A stretch of 13,957 nt of DNA from JBNAVY01 sp049700195 (GCA_049700195.1 JBNAVY010000045.1:1-13957), one strand, 5' to 3'. Counted from the first letter of the stretch, positions 1-7,370 are shown. The notes: a model not told the origin generated them from the sequence alone. Made by a program: numbers and translations.

Positions 1-569
1 TTCCAGAGTACTTCATAGTCTAAATTCTCAGCCACAAACCTTGCAGGAAGCATTGTTCTGCCATTTACCAGGACAGGAACCGTGTCCATTACTTTTGTCT
101 GACCGTCTACTGTAAATTCAGGGCTGCCTATCTTGAACACCAACGTTCTTTTGAGTGTTTTTTGAGGCAGTGTGTAAAACTTAGGAAAGGTTATATCAGC
201 CTTTATTGTTACTGTCTGATCTTGTTCATTCCATATGACGTTTTCTTCGCCTAGACCGAGTGCATATGCTACAAATCTTAAAGGTACAAGTGTACGTCCA
301 TCTTTATTTACATATGGCGCTATATCGGTTGCTATCTTTTCAGCGTTTCTGACAAAATACTGTTTACCTGTCCAAAGTTTTGCTACTCTTACAGGTTCAA
401 CTGATGGGTTGACATTTCCTGCACCACTTGAAGCATAGGCTGTTTGAATAAACCCTGGTTCATTAATAGTATTTTTAAATTTGTCAGGAGTATATATATA
501 ACCTGAAGCAACAAGCGAAAAAGCTACTAGCAAAACTATTATAACTTTTACTACATTTTTGTATCTCAT
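1..569 (-). CDS. Secreted stalk-domain protein (copper amine oxidase N-terminal-like), 3' end outside window
   Basis: The frame stays open from an ATG at 567-569 to the left edge (189 codons), so the C-terminus is missing. A GAAAGGATGG ribosome binding site lies about 9 bases upstream. Residues 1-26 are a basic start plus a hydrophobic segment, and an AYA-S sequence at residues 44-47 is a plausible signal peptidase site, so the protein is probably exported. Two stalk-domain repeats follow: one around GRTLVPLRFVAYALG, with IWNEQDQTVTI after it, and a second around NGRTMLPARFVAENL. In clostridia this domain is a common non-catalytic module of exported proteins, usually followed by a variable C-terminal domain that cannot be seen here. 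The specific role is therefore unknown. The DNA is richer in G+C (25 of the first 60 bases) than the AT-rich core to the right, which fits an accessory origin. Confidence 0.85.
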   Translation of the reverse strand, partial: MRYKNVVKVIIVLLVAFSLVASGYIYTPDKFKNTINEPGFIQTAYASSGAGNVNPSVEPVRVAKLWTGKQYFVRNAEKIATDIAPYVNKDGRTLVPLRFVAYALGLGEENVIWNEQDQTVTIKADITFPKFYTLPQKTLKRTLVFKIGSPEFTVDGQTKVMDTVPVLVNGRTMLPARFVAENLDYEVLW

Positions 570-649
570 AAATCAACCATCCTTTCAAAATATTTTTAAA
601 TAGATTAAAAAATAAATTAAAGTTAAGGGTTATTGTCTATTTTTACTTT

Positions 650-862
650 TTAGTAGCCATTCCATGCAATTAATCCTACTATGACAACTACTACGACGTC
701 CATGAGTGCGTTGACAATTCTTCAGATAAACTCTTTTATTCCACTTGTATCAACGGTTGAAATACCATTACCTGTTGTACTGTACTACCATTATCCCCAG
801 GTGCAGAATATACAACTGTTATTAAATTTTTTTTGTGCTAATATATCATTTTTTATAAAGTT
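650..862 (-). pseudogene. Remnant of a small membrane-peptide gene
   Basis: A good AAAGGAGGT ribosome binding site sits at about 868-875. The ATG downstream of it reads M-I-Y-stop, so nothing is made from it. Coding-like pieces follow in shifting frames: ITVVYSAPGDNGSTVQQ, then GISTVDTSGIKEFI, an in-frame TGA, and RIVNALMDVVVVVIVGLIAWNGY ending at a TAA at 650-652. The last piece is a short hydrophobic helix typical of a one-span membrane peptide. At least one frameshift and one nonsense codon would be needed to join the pieces. I do not recognise the family. The stalk-domain gene starts 80 bases further on in the same direction, so the two may once have shared a transcript. Calling it a broken gene rather than chance coding is an inference. 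Confidence 0.35.
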
Positions 863-1128
863 TTACCTCCTTTTTTAAATTACTCTATTTTAAATATTCT
901 ATATAGAATAAGAAATCCCTTCTTTTTTTAAAAGGTGGTGAGAAAATACAAGTCAGAAAATTATTTGTAACTTTGAGACTAGATACAACAAAGTATGACA
1001 GAAGGTAAAATGAAGTAAAAACACTTATACAACTATTAAGACTAAAACACTAGAGAAATTTTAAGGTAATCTCTAAATTTTAGTTGTTTTTAGATTTTAT
1101 CAAAAACTCAGAAACAAGTCTCTCATTT
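863..1128. other. Non-coding stretch, no supported gene
   Basis: No open frame here has both a ribosome binding site and a plausible product. A plus-strand AAAAGGTGGTGAG near 930 resembles a binding site, but the frames after it close within about 20 codons. One of them reads VRKLFVTLRLDTTKYDRR-stop, which could be debris of another lost gene. I see no clear terminator hairpin or promoter. Confidence 0.4.
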
Positions 1129-1532
1129 TCAATCCTTGACAACCAATGTACCTGCTATCATGTCATGCAGAGCCTGCTTCTTTTTTGTCCATCCGGCTAA
1201 AAAGTAACCGATACAAAAAAGGAAACTTGATAAAAGTTTGCTCCAGTATCTTGCAGTTGCTCTTCCAAAAGAAATTCTATTGCCATTTTCCCTAAAGTTG
1301 CCTGTTTGTTTGAGGATTCCATCAGAGCAAAATAAAACAATGGTATTATGAGACCTAATATAAAGCTTATTGTATATATAATACTGTCTTTTGTTACACT
1401 GTCTAAATCCATTAAAAAAACTTCCAACACTAAACTTGTCATAAGGTCTATTATAAAAATACCAACTGTTAATATTATTCCATCTATTATATATTCTACA
1501 AATCTTCTCCATAATCCTATATATTTTACCAT
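1129..1532 (-). pseudogene. RDD-family membrane protein, frameshifted
   Basis: The ATG at 1530-1532 follows an AAAGGAG site. Frame 1 gives a normal RDD start (MVKYIGLWRRFVEYIIDGII, with the early Arg and Asp that name the family), two membrane segments and the ...NKQATLGKMA motif. It then runs into unrelated residues and stops at 1197. The true C-terminus continues in another frame as ENGNRISFGRATARYW, a further membrane segment and KKKQALHDMIAGTLVVKD, ending at a TGA at 1129-1131. Intact family members have roughly ten residues between ATLGK and ENGN, and these are absent. The base string GAAAATGGCA can encode both the GKMA end and the ENGN start, so a deletion between two copies would account for both the loss and the frameshift. 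RDD proteins are small integral membrane proteins of mostly unknown or ion-transport-linked function. This copy should be non-functional. Confidence 0.8.
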
Positions 1533-1564
1533 AAAAAATCTCCTTTCATTTAAAATATGTTTAA

Positions 1565-2280
1565 TTATTCTAAAATTTTAGGTTTTTTATCCAATATCCA
1601 CAGTTTAACATGTCCGTTTTTAATATACGGGTTTACAGCAAATTTTACCTTATCACTTTTTTTTGTAAGCACCATCTAAAAAAACCCAGTTTCTTCGTTT
1701 ACAATCACTAGTTGCCAACTCTGGTTTGCTCTTATGTTTGTAATTGTACCTTCGAATAAAAAAGCAGGTTCTGGGTTCTTGTAGCCGAAAGGCTCAAAAC
1801 TATGAAGATCTACAACATCTTCTAAAGTTGGCATTTTTGTCAAAACACCGTCTAAATTCTTTATTTCTTCTTTAGGCGGATTTTCTTCTGTGTATTTGTT
1901 AATAGGTCCTGGACTTTTTTTAAGTCTTTAATATTATATGAAACACCTACTGCGGACTTGTGTACTCCAAAAGACATATCTATATGTTTGGATACATATT
2001 TAAATACCTCCATTAAATTAAATTCTCCGTAAGTTCTTACTGAAGACACTGCTTTGCCATTATTATCTACACTGCTTACCATTACATGTTTTTCATACTT
2101 TTCAGCAGCATGTCCTTCAATAAGCCCTGTTATGCCTTTAGGGCAATTTTTGAAAATATATATTAAAAATTTGTTTTTGTTATCTTCAACTTGACTTAAA
2201 TACTGATTTACAAGTTCTAAACGCTTTTTATTTAACGCTTCAAATCTTAAAACAAGAAAAAAATAAACAGCTTCAGAATA
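1565..2280 (-). pseudogene. recJ: RecJ-like single-strand exonuclease, C-terminal remnant with frameshifts
   Basis: Three consecutive frames together give the RecJ C-terminal half. The first piece reads KGITGLIEGHAAEKYEKHV, then SSVRTYGEFNLMEVF and MSFGVHKSAVGV, matching the DHHA1 domain. The usual GGHxxAAG motif is altered to GVHKSAVG. A frameshift near 1895-1900 leads to a second piece with LHSFEPFGYKNPEPAFLFEG, matching the RecJ OB-fold start (EPFGxxNPxP). Another shift, near the A run at 1678-1684, leads to the last piece, KSDKVKFAVNPYIKNGHVKLWILD, ending at a TAA at 1565-1567. The N-terminal DHH catalytic domain is missing. RecJ is a 5'-3' single-strand DNA nuclease of recombination and repair. 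This is probably a surplus copy carried by a mobile element. It meets the oppositely oriented integrase remnant at about 2260-2285, and the exact junction is unclear. Confidence 0.75.
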
Positions 2281-2599
2281 AACTGATTTTTGGCGAAAAA
2301 TATGTAACTGAATACGAAGGTTTTATAAGTGTCTGGGAAGATGTAAGATTCAAAGAACCTGACTATGTTACAAAGAAATCCAGGAAAATTCTTAAAAACA
2401 GTCTGATATGCCAGTTATAAGATTTCATGACCTGATGCACACACATGCAACTCTCATGCTGCGCTCTGGAGTTGATTTAAAAATCATCTCTAAATGATTA
2501 AGGCACGGGCGGATAAGTACTACTGCAGATTTTTACTCTCATGTAGATTTAGAAATGGATAGAGAAGCACTGAGAAAATTAGAATCAAATCTATCTTAA
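2262..2599 (+). pseudogene. Tyrosine recombinase (phage-type integrase), C-terminal remnant
   Basis: One frame reads KQLQNKLIFGEKYV, then EYEGFISVWEDVRFKEPDYV and KKSRKILKNS, typical of the middle of Firmicute phage integrases. After a frameshift near 2400 it continues as MPVIRFHDLMHTHATLMLRS, GVDLKIISK, a TGA stop, LRHGRISTTADFYSHV and a tail ending in a TAA at 2597-2599. The family motif HDLRHTHAT has lost its catalytic Arg (now Met), and the L-G-H motif is damaged by the stop and by a Gly-to-Arg change. The nucleophile-box Tyr in FYSHV remains. The core-binding N-terminus is absent. The protein would be inactive. It points toward the 3' end of tRNA-Arg, where such enzymes commonly integrate. 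Confidence 0.85.
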
Positions 2600-2604
2600 A
2601 AAAC

Positions 2605-2636
2605 AACTCTCACCTTGTAGGTGAGAGTTAATTTTT
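2605..2636 (+). terminator. Rho-independent terminator after the integrase remnant
   Basis: A perfect 10-bp stem (AACTCTCACC with GGTGAGAGTT) closes a TTGTA loop and is followed by AATTTTT. It begins six bases after the integrase stop codon and would have ended its transcript. Confidence 0.85.
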
Positions 2637-2637
2637 G

Positions 2638-2659
2638 ATGTTTGCAAAATGTTTGCAAA
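2638..2659. repeat. Tandem 11-bp repeat with palindromic TTTGCAAA core
   Basis: ATGTTTGCAAA occurs twice head to tail (2638-2648 and 2649-2659). The TTTGCAAA core is self-complementary. It lies between the integrase terminator and the tRNA-Arg 3' end. By position it could be an arm-type or accessory binding site for the lost integrase or excisionase. That role is inferred. Confidence 0.75.
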
Positions 2660-2682
2660 TTGAAGTTATAAAGTTCTTAAAA

Positions 2683-2759
2683 TGGTGCGCCCGGAGGGAT
2701 TCGAACCCCCGGCCTTTTGATTCGTAGTCAAACACTCTATCCAACTGAGCTACGGGCGC
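2683..2759 (-). tRNA. tRNA-Arg(ACG), CCA encoded
   Basis: The reverse strand starts GCGCCCGTAGCTCAG and ends GGGCGCACCA. The 7-bp acceptor stem is GCGCCCG with CGGGCGC, and the T arm contains GGTTCGAATCC. The anticodon stem TTTGA/TCAAA encloses loop CTACGAA, giving anticodon ACG. The A34 would normally be deaminated to inosine to read CGU, CGC and CGA. The 3' half forms the right boundary of the decayed element and is the likely attachment site. Confidence 0.95.
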
Positions 2760-2775
2760 GAAATTTTCACAATTT

Positions 2776-2804
2776 ATAATATCATATTTAATAGATTTAT
2801 GCAA
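2776..2804 (-). promoter_or_regulatory. Probable sigma-A promoter of tRNA-Arg
   Basis: On the reverse strand TTGCAT (2799-2804), a 17-bp spacer and TATTAT (2776-2781) stand 16 bases before the tRNA 5' end. The promoter lies just beyond the UPF0182 stop codon, so the tRNA can be transcribed independently of that gene. Confidence 0.65.
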
Positions 2805-2824
2805 ACAAAATTTTATTATTTTAA

Positions 2825-5587
2825 TTATTCACCTGTAACTCTTTTGTTTAATTCTTCTAGAATAGTTTTTAATTCATCCATATATTTGCCAAATTCTGTC
2901 CAATTACCATTTTGTGATGCTTTTAATGCATTTTGGTATGTTTCATTAGCTTTTTTAATTAAATTGTTTTGTTCTTCATCAATTAGAATCTGACTTTTAG
3001 TAATACTATTTTTATTTTCTTTAAAATTATCATTAGATTTTAAATTTATACCAAATAAACTTTCTAAAGCGTCTTTTAACGTATTTTCCATAACAATCTG
3101 GTCTTTATATGCAACTAATACTCTTTTTACTTCAGGCAAAGAGTTTTGATTTTCTGACTGTATATATAACGGTTCTACATATAACATTGAATCATCTATA
3201 GGGATAGTTAGCAGATTGCCTCTTATGACATTTGAACCCTGTTGGTTCCATAAACTCAATTCTTTTGAAATTCCAGGATCCTGATTTATCATATTTTCTA
3301 TCTGCATTGGTCCATATACAATAGTATTTTTAGGGAATTTATAAACTATTAGTTTTCCATAATTATCTTTATCCATTCTAGCTGCAAGCCACGAAACCAT
3401 ATTATCTTTTGTTGCCGGAGTATATGGTATCATAAGAATATATTCTTCTTTTGTTTCACCAGGCAGTTTCATTATTATATATTGTGATTCTTGAGGTTCT
3501 AATTTACCCGTATACTTTTCTTTAGCAATATCCCAAGCATCTTCTTTGTTATAAAAAACTTGAGGATCGCTCATATGATAATTTTTATAAATATTCGACT
3601 GAATATCAAAAATAAATTGAGGATATCTAAGATGTTTGTTTAATTCACCAGGCATATCTTTTATGTCTTTAAACAATGTTGGGAAAATTTTATTATATAC
3701 TTTTATTATAGGATCTTCAGCATCAGAAATATAATAATTTATATTTCCATTATACGCATCTATTATTACTTTAACTGAATTCCGTATATAATTTATACCT
3801 GTATTTTCATAAGGTTGTGAATACGGATAATTGCCAGAATAAGTATATGCGTCAATGATCCAATATAATTTACCATTATCAATTACTAAATATGGATCAT
3901 CATCATATATTAAAAAAGGTACAATTTTCTTTGCTCGTTCTTCTATATTTCTATACAAAAGCATCTTACTATCATGAGTAATATCTGCAGATAATAAAAT
4001 CTTAATATCCTTAGTATAAATAGTATAAAGAATTCTGTTGATAAATGTCATAGGTATACCAGTATTCCCTTTATAATTTGTTTGCACATTTTGATCCCCC
4101 GAGGGATAATCAAACTCACCTGTTTTTGTATTAGCAATAACATAGTTATTTGTCATTTCCCCATAATAAATTTCTGGTCTGTCTATTTTTATATTTGTTG
4201 TAGTATAAGGAGGTATATTTTTTATAATCATATCAGGCTGACCATTTGGCGTAACTGCATTAACTAAAGACATAACGGCACCATATCCATGGGTATATTT
4301 TAAATGTAAATTTATCCATGTTTTTGCTTTTGAAGCTAGATTATCTTGATCTATTTCTCGTGCAGCTAAAAATACTTGTCTGTATTTGCCATCAATTACA
4401 TATCTATCTATATCAATATCATTGAATTTATAATATAGTCTTATACCCTGCAACTGATTATAAATCTGTTTAACAGGTCTATAATCATTAATTCTGATAT
4501 TATCAATAGTATCTTGATTTTGTGCAAGAATTTCTGCAGTTAAATCTTTTGTCATGTCATATTTTTTTTCAGTAACCTTATCTAAATTAAAAGCTTTTTT
4601 AGTATATTTTATATCATAACTTAAATATACCTTTTCCTTTTCAAGTTCGTTTGGCGAAACAATAAGTCCTTGAACAAAACTTTCTGAAAATGCTGCTAAA
4701 ATTAATATAATTATAATTAAAGAAGGTGCTGCTATAACAAATTTTATATTTCTTTTTAATGCCCCTATTAAAAATAATACTCCAGAAATAAGTGAAGCTA
4801 AAATTAACAGTTTATAAAATAAAAGTGATACGTGTACATCAGTATAACCAGCTCCAAAAGCTATACCTCTTTTAGAGTATAAAAGCTGAAATTCTTTTAA
4901 AAAATATCCAAATCCTAAAGTTATAAAAAAAGCAAATCCCAGATAAGCTACTTGTTTAAAAGCCCTCATCAGAATATCTTTATTATAAATAGCTCTAAAC
5001 AAACTTACATCATTTTCTGACATTTCATAAAATCTTGTTTTATCTGAGAGGTACATTAATCCATACAAAATAACTGTAATAAAAATAAGTATTGGAAGTA
5101 AAGTTATAAAAAAATTATATATATCAAACAAAAATGGCATTTTAAACATATAAAATCCTATATCTTTATTAAAAATCGGATCTTTTATATTAAAACCAAC
5201 CGAATTTATATAAAAAAGAAAATCAAACCACCAATTTTGGGAAATAAAAATACTTATAACAATCCCAATAAAAACGGAAAAAGCTAATATGAAATTTTTA
5301 TACTTTTTTGTATTTGTTTTAATAGCAATATCCTGCGAATACTTTACATAATCTTTTAGAATCCGATTTGTATAAAAATAAGTAATAAAAAAAATAACAA
5401 TAAATATTGGAACACCAATATAAAGTTGTGTAAAAAATTTTTTAGTAAATACATTTAAATATCCTAAATTAATAAACCATTGAAAATCAACTATCAAATT
5501 TATTAAACTAAATAAAAGTCCAATAATCAAAAAAACTACTATAAAAATTCCTGTAAATAAGCCATCCTTATTTTTCAAAAATAGCAC
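2825..5587 (-). CDS. UPF0182 family integral membrane protein
   Basis: This is a 920-residue protein of the conserved UPF0182 family (COG1615), whose function is not established. About seven hydrophobic segments fill roughly residues 10-305. A long extracytoplasmic-type region follows, rich in Tyr, Asn and Asp and including WINLHLKYTHGYGAVMSLVN and NNYVIANTKTGEFDYPSGDQ, which are characteristic of the family. The last 70 residues look helical or coiled-coil. Length is normal and the frame is intact. The coordinates use a GTG at 5585-5587, but that codon abuts the AAAGGGG site. A TTG at 5576-5578, eight bases downstream of the site, gives an N-terminus starting KNKDGLF and is the likelier start. 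Upstream, a TATAAT-like -10 at 5613-5618 is clear but its -35 is weak. The gene is transcribed divergently from the LCP gene and is probably monocistronic. Confidence 0.9.
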   Translation of the reverse strand: MLFLKNKDGLFTGIFIVVFLIIGLLFSLINLIVDFQWFINLGYLNVFTKKFFTQLYIGVPIFIVIFFITYFYTNRILKDYVKYSQDIAIKTNTKKYKNFILAFSVFIGIVISIFISQNWWFDFLFYINSVGFNIKDPIFNKDIGFYMFKMPFLFDIYNFFITLLPILIFITVILYGLMYLSDKTRFYEMSENDVSLFRAIYNKDILMRAFKQVAYLGFAFFITLGFGYFLKEFQLLYSKRGIAFGAGYTDVHVSLLFYKLLILASLISGVLFLIGALKRNIKFVIAAPSLIIIILILAAFSESFVQGLIVSPNELEKEKVYLSYDIKYTKKAFNLDKVTEKKYDMTKDLTAEILAQNQDTIDNIRINDYRPVKQIYNQLQGIRLYYKFNDIDIDRYVIDGKYRQVFLAAREIDQDNLASKAKTWINLHLKYTHGYGAVMSLVNAVTPNGQPDMIIKNIPPYTTTNIKIDRPEIYYGEMTNNYVIANTKTGEFDYPSGDQNVQTNYKGNTGIPMTFINRILYTIYTKDIKILLSADITHDSKMLLYRNIEERAKKIVPFLIYDDDPYLVIDNGKLYWIIDAYTYSGNYPYSQPYENTGINYIRNSVKVIIDAYNGNINYYISDAEDPIIKVYNKIFPTLFKDIKDMPGELNKHLRYPQFIFDIQSNIYKNYHMSDPQVFYNKEDAWDIAKEKYTGKLEPQESQYIIMKLPGETKEEYILMIPYTPATKDNMVSWLAARMDKDNYGKLIVYKFPKNTIVYGPMQIENMINQDPGISKELSLWNQQGSNVIRGNLLTIPIDDSMLYVEPLYIQSENQNSLPEVKRVLVAYKDQIVMENTLKDALESLFGINLKSNDNFKENKNSITKSQILIDEEQNNLIKKANETYQNALKASQNGNWTEFGKYMDELKTILEELNKRVTGE

Positions 5588-5716
5588 CCCTTTAAAAATT
5601 TATTATGTTTATATTATAATATACAATCTAAAAAACTTAAACTTTTAAAAATATAAAAGAAGGATTATAAAAAATTTATATTTAATTTATATTTATTTAA
5701 TCTTTTGTAACACTTC

Positions 5717-5744
5717 TGTAATTGATTTTTTATATCATTATAAT
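5717..5744 (+). promoter_or_regulatory. Candidate promoter of the LCP gene
   Basis: TGTAAT (5717-5722), a 16-bp spacer and a perfect TATAAT (5739-5744) lie about 50 bases before the TTG start, in a very AT-rich divergent intergenic region. The -10 is convincing and the -35 is only partial. Confidence 0.5.
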
Positions 5745-5795
5745 GTATATTAGTATATATAATTATTATTTTGTCGGAAAAGGGTGTGTTAAACT

Positions 5796-7025
5796 TTGAA
5801 TAAAATAATTAAAATTGCTATATTATCTGTTTTAGGAATAGCTTTATCAATAGCAATAGGTGTTTATATATTTTATAAAAACATAAATGCTCCTATACCT
5901 ACCGAATCAAAAAATACTCAACAAGAACAAAAAAACAATGACAAGCAAAATGAAAGTGAAACACCACAGAAAAATATACTTTTTATAGGCAGTGATGATA
6001 ATAATTTATCTGATACATTATTTGTTGCAACATATGATTCAAAAACCAAGCAAATTAATATGCTTTCTATTCCAAGAGATACTTATTATCCGCGTCCCGG
6101 ATTTAATGGGCCTAAAGATAAAAAAATAAATGCCGCTTTTTCTGAACAAAAAATTGAAGGTTCAATAAAAGCAGTAGAAGGTTTGTTAGGAATAAATATT
6201 GATAATTATGTTATATTGTCTTATAAGGGATTTGAAAAGATAATTGATATTATTGGTGGTGTAGAAGTTGATATCCCTTTTAATATGCAATATGATGATA
6301 ATAGTTCTAATCCACCACTTCATATTAATTTAAAAAAAGGTAAACAATTACTTGATGGTGAAAAAGCCTTAGAGTTTGTAAGATACAGACACGGATATGC
6401 TGAAGGAGATCTTGGCAGAATTAATGCACAGCAAGAATTTTTAAGATCATTTATTCAAAAGGTAACAGAACCTTCAATAATTACCAAGCTTCCTTCCTTG
6501 GCTTTAACCATTAGCAATAATTTAAAAACTGATTTATCTGCCTCAGATATAACAAAATATGTTTATACATTTATTAAAGATAAACCAATAACACTAAATG
6601 CTCATACACTGCCGGGCGAAGGAAGGTATCAGGGAGAATACAGCTATTTTTTTGTTGATACACCAAAAGCATCTGAACTTGTTGATCAACTTTTTAATAA
6701 AAAAGAAACAAGTAGTTTAAGTCAAAATGATGAAAATACGATACAATTAAATAAAAATATTAATGTTGAAATTTTAAATGGTGCTGGCATTCCGGGTCTT
6801 GCTACAAAATATGCAGAAATTCTTAAAAAGCAAGGCTTTAATATTGTTAAAATAGGTAATGTTAATGGTATAGAATATGCTTCTTCTCATGTGTATGCAA
6901 GAACAGATATTGATAAAGCTCAAAAAGTTGCTGAAGCATTATCAATTTCTTCCCCAGTTGAAAATGATAATATATTAGGCTCTAATATAGATGTTACAGT
7001 TATACTTGGAAAAGATAAAAATTAA
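5796..7025 (+). CDS. LytR-CpsA-Psr (LCP) family protein with LytR_C domain
   Basis: LCP proteins are membrane-anchored enzymes that transfer undecaprenyl-linked glycopolymers such as teichoic acids onto peptidoglycan outside the cell. The 409-residue product has one membrane anchor (about residues 7-27), a polar linker rich in Gln, Asn and Glu (36-59), and a complete LCP domain (60-220). Conserved residues are present: D73 in SDTLF, R94 and D95 in IPRDT, R196 and R198 in RYRHGYAEGD, D205, R208 and Q212. A C-terminal LytR_C domain (about 325-405, from NVEILNGAGIPGLATKYAEIL) follows. Start is TTG at 5796-5798, about ten bases after an AAAAGGGTG site, and no better start exists. It stands alone between divergent promoters and its own terminator. 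Which polymer it attaches cannot be told from this locus. Confidence 0.93.
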   Translation: MNKIIKIAILSVLGIALSIAIGVYIFYKNINAPIPTESKNTQQEQKNNDKQNESETPQKNILFIGSDDNNLSDTLFVATYDSKTKQINMLSIPRDTYYPRPGFNGPKDKKINAAFSEQKIEGSIKAVEGLLGINIDNYVILSYKGFEKIIDIIGGVEVDIPFNMQYDDNSSNPPLHINLKKGKQLLDGEKALEFVRYRHGYAEGDLGRINAQQEFLRSFIQKVTEPSIITKLPSLALTISNNLKTDLSASDITKYVYTFIKDKPITLNAHTLPGEGRYQGEYSYFFVDTPKASELVDQLFNKKETSSLSQNDENTIQLNKNINVEILNGAGIPGLATKYAEILKKQGFNIVKIGNVNGIEYASSHVYARTDIDKAQKVAEALSISSPVENDNILGSNIDVTVILGKDKN

Positions 7026-7026
7026 A

Positions 7027-7052
7027 GCGAATAATTATATTCGCTTTTTTTT
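7027..7052. terminator. Bidirectional terminator between the LCP gene and the tRNA-Ser pair
   Basis: Stem GCGAATA/TATTCGC with loop ATTA (7027-7044) is followed by eight T residues on the plus strand, directly after the LCP stop. On the minus strand the same hairpin is preceded by A residues and followed by a T-rich tract, so it can also end tRNA-Ser transcripts. Confidence 0.85.
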
Positions 7053-7076
7053 ACAAAAAAAACAGCTGATATTTCA

Positions 7077-7170
7077 TGGCGGAGAAGGAGGGACTTGAAC
7101 CCTCGCGCCGGGGATTACCCGACCTACAGTCTTAGCAGGACCGCCCCTTCACCAACTTGGGTACTTCTCC
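7077..7170 (-). tRNA. tRNA-Ser(GCT), CCA encoded
   Basis: The reverse strand starts GGAGAAGTACCCAAG and ends CTTCTCCGCCA. The anticodon stem CGGTC/GACTG encloses CTGCTAA, giving anticodon GCU, which reads AGC and AGU. A long variable arm (GTAGGTCGGGTAATCCCC) marks a class II tRNA such as Ser. The discriminator base is G73. A short inverted repeat (CAGCTGA and TCAGCTG) flanks the gene on both sides. The gene is second in the tRNA-Ser pair, 30 bases after tRNA-Ser(TGA). Confidence 0.95.
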
Positions 7171-7200
7171 ATGTCAGCTGCTTTAAAAATATTAAATTAA

Positions 7201-7289
7201 TGGCGGAGAGGGTGGGATTCGAACCCACGGCTCCGTGAAGAGTCACTGGTTTTCAAGACCAGCTCCTTAAACCGCTCGGACACCTCTCC
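7201..7289 (-). tRNA. tRNA-Ser(TGA), CCA encoded
   Basis: The reverse strand starts GGAGAGGTGTCCGAG and ends CCTCTCCGCCA. The anticodon stem CTGGT/ACCAG encloses CTTGAAA, giving anticodon UGA, which reads UCA and other UCN codons by wobble. A long class II variable arm is present, and the discriminator is G73. It is the first gene after the tRNA promoter and lies 81 bases downstream of serS in the same direction. Confidence 0.95.
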
Positions 7290-7306
7290 CCGCTGGAACG
7301 ATATAA

Positions 7307-7335
7307 AGTATATCATATGCCAGCAAAATTGTCAA
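7307..7335 (-). promoter_or_regulatory. Strong sigma-A promoter for the two tRNA-Ser genes
   Basis: On the reverse strand a consensus TTGACA (7330-7335), a 17-bp spacer and TATACT (7307-7312) end 17 bases before the first tRNA. It is the best match to consensus in the window and makes tRNA synthesis independent of the T-box upstream of serS. Confidence 0.85.
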
Positions 7336-7370
7336 TAACCTTAAAAAGCTAGTATAAAAAACTTTTTAGG

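Noticed and set aside
235..438. Plus-strand 67-codon frame
   Set aside because: It lies antisense within the clearly coding stalk-domain gene.
681..878. Plus-strand 65-codon frame starting MTTTTTSMSAL
   Set aside because: It has no ribosome binding site and low-complexity composition, and it overlaps a coding-like remnant with a good binding site on the other strand.
1129..2599. Sequencing error as the cause of all frameshifts
   Set aside because: Errors would not be confined to one side of the tRNA, and substitutions of catalytic motifs, missing N-termini and the microhomology deletion indicate real decay. A single homopolymer shift near 1678-1684 could still be an error.
5640..5770. Very AT-rich stretch as a possible replication origin or curved-DNA element
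   Set aside because: I saw no DnaA-box cluster or phased repeats, and it is sufficiently explained as a divergent promoter region.
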